From Nostoc sp. CHAB 5715 (GTDB lineage: Bacteria; Cyanobacteriota; Cyanobacteriia; Cyanobacteriales; Nostocaceae), in assembly GCF_020829685.1 (NCBI RefSeq), contig NZ_JAIVFR010000472.1, positions 1 through 5,658 of the forward strand: a stretch of 5,658 nucleotides of DNA, given 5' to 3'. The first letter of the stretch is position 1. Each line of letters begins with the position of its first letter. Under the pieces are notes generated by a model. The model was not told where the DNA came from and did not search any database. It saw only the letters and a program-made list of their open reading frames with translations. Positions 4,875-5,658 of this stretch are shown here, piece after piece. The translations under genes were made by a program, and so were the position numbers.

Positions 4875-5658
4875 ATAACTCGTTGCAACAATTAATTCAG
4901 AGCCGTCATGTTCACCCAAATAACCCTTTTATAAAGTTCGATAAGAAAGATGTTGAACTATCGGTTCCTGAGCGCTTCCAAAAACAAGTGCATATATATC
5001 CCGAACGTATAGCGATCAAAACTGAGGAGCATGTGTTCACATATGATGCCCTAAATCAGTTCGCCAATCGGATAGCCAGGGCTATCTTAACCCAGCGCGT
5101 TCAGCTTTGCTGCGCCGAAGGCGATCGCCAAGCAGAACCAATTGCACTGTTATTTGAAAGTGGTGCTGCGATAATTGCTGCAATGCTGGGTGTATTGAAA
5201 GCTGGAAAGTTTTATGTACCACTAGATACCTCGCTGCCACAGGCAAGGATTAACTATATCCTGGAAGATTCACAAGCGGGTTTGTTGCTAACAGATAGCA
5301 AGAATATCTCATTTGCCAAAAAATTACAAATCAGCGGCTTAGAAATACTCAATATTGACGAGATAGATTCCAGCATTTCTGGTGAAAATCTAGATTTACC
5401 TCTGCAACCAGATAATTTTGCCTACATCATTTATACTTCTGGATCAACAGGGCAGCCCAAAGGCGTGATCCAAAACCATCGTTATGTTCTGTATCTGACG
5501 ATGAACTATACCAACAGTGGTCATATTTGTGCCAATGACAAGGTAGCGCTTTTGTACTCCCCAAATTTTGCTGGTGCTGTGAGGGATATCTTCTGCTCGT
5601 TGCTCAATGGTGCAATTCTTCTGCCATATAACGTTAAACAAGAAGGGCTAATAGGTTT
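4871..5658 (+). CDS. Non-ribosomal peptide synthetase, first adenylation domain (3' end outside window)
   Basis: The ATG at 4871 shares ATGA with the stop of the racemase-like gene, a classic coupled start. The frame is open for 262 residues to the window end. It opens directly with an adenylation domain, without a condensation domain: VPERFQKQVHIYPERIAI (32-49), FTYDALN (56-62), LKAGKFYVPLD (109-119, core A2) and YIIYTSGSTGQPKGV (185-199, the A3 phosphate-binding loop). This domain activates an amino or related acid as an acyl-adenylate for transfer to a carrier protein. The specificity pocket lies mostly beyond the window, so the substrate cannot be predicted. The absence of a condensation domain suggests a loading module. 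About 13 residues near 75-87 look like an in-frame insertion of a HIP1-type repeat. Confidence 0.93.
   Translation, partial: MNNSLQQLIQSRHVHPNNPFIKFDKKDVELSVPERFQKQVHIYPERIAIKTEEHVFTYDALNQFANRIARAILTQRVQLCCAEGDRQAEPIALLFESGAAIIAAMLGVLKAGKFYVPLDTSLPQARINYILEDSQAGLLLTDSKNISFAKKLQISGLEILNIDEIDSSISGENLDLPLQPDNFAYIIYTSGSTGQPKGVIQNHRYVLYLTMNYTNSGHICANDKVALLYSPNFAGAVRDIFCSLLNGAILLPYNVKQEGLIG
5095..5128 (+). repeat. HIP1-containing small repeat inserted in frame in the adenylation domain
   Basis: The stretch ends GCGCCGAAGGCGATCGC (5112-5128) and encodes QRVQLCCAEGDRQ, a Cys-rich piece between AILT and AEPIALLFESG where related domains normally have only a few residues. GCG-rich modules ending in GCGATCGC are frequent dispersed repeats in Nostoc-type genomes. 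The reading frame is preserved. Assignment is by appearance; no comparison was run. Confidence 0.4.

Noticed and set aside
5444..5641. A 65-residue minus-strand open frame
   Set aside because: It is antisense to the adenylation domain, whose core motifs are unmistakable.

Overview
The window looks like a filamentous, Nostoc/Anabaena-type cyanobacterium. It carries several copies of the octamer GCGATCGC (HIP1, for example near 1369, 2240, 3949, 4236 and 5121), a 37-nt CRISPR repeat whose minus-strand form ends in ACTGAAAC, and protein families typical of that order. This assignment is from recognition of motifs and protein style, not from a search.

Layout, left to right. 3-116 is the C-terminal end of an IS630-type transposase running in from the left edge, followed by a short stretch with three copies of a 15-17 bp element. 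335-957 is a CRISPR array of nine identical repeats and eight spacers, read from the minus strand. Its leader is on the right (958 to about 1150) and appears internally duplicated; a decayed tenth repeat may sit at the far end (261-297). No cas genes are present. Next come two overlapping minus-strand genes: a small XRE-type regulator split by a 93-bp miniature transposable element, and a KOW/SH3-like protein whose start seems frameshifted. A compact divergent promoter region (1988-2038) with two palindromes separates them from a plus-strand gene of unknown function at 2087-2380. A decayed N-terminal piece of a second IS630-type transposase lies at 2418-2692 on the minus strand.

After a 300-bp AT-rich spacer, the right half (3011 to the window end) is the start of a non-ribosomal peptide biosynthesis operon. 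It holds a haem-oxygenase-like diiron oxidase, an Asp/Glu-racemase-like enzyme with both active-site cysteines, and the first adenylation domain of an NRPS. The three genes overlap end to start, so they are probably co-transcribed and translationally coupled. A reasonable inference is that the first two make or tailor a non-proteinogenic or D-configured amino acid used by the NRPS; the product cannot be told from this window.

The left half shows repeated mobile-element damage (two transposase fragments, a MITE and two apparent frameshifts), whereas the biosynthetic operon reads cleanly.
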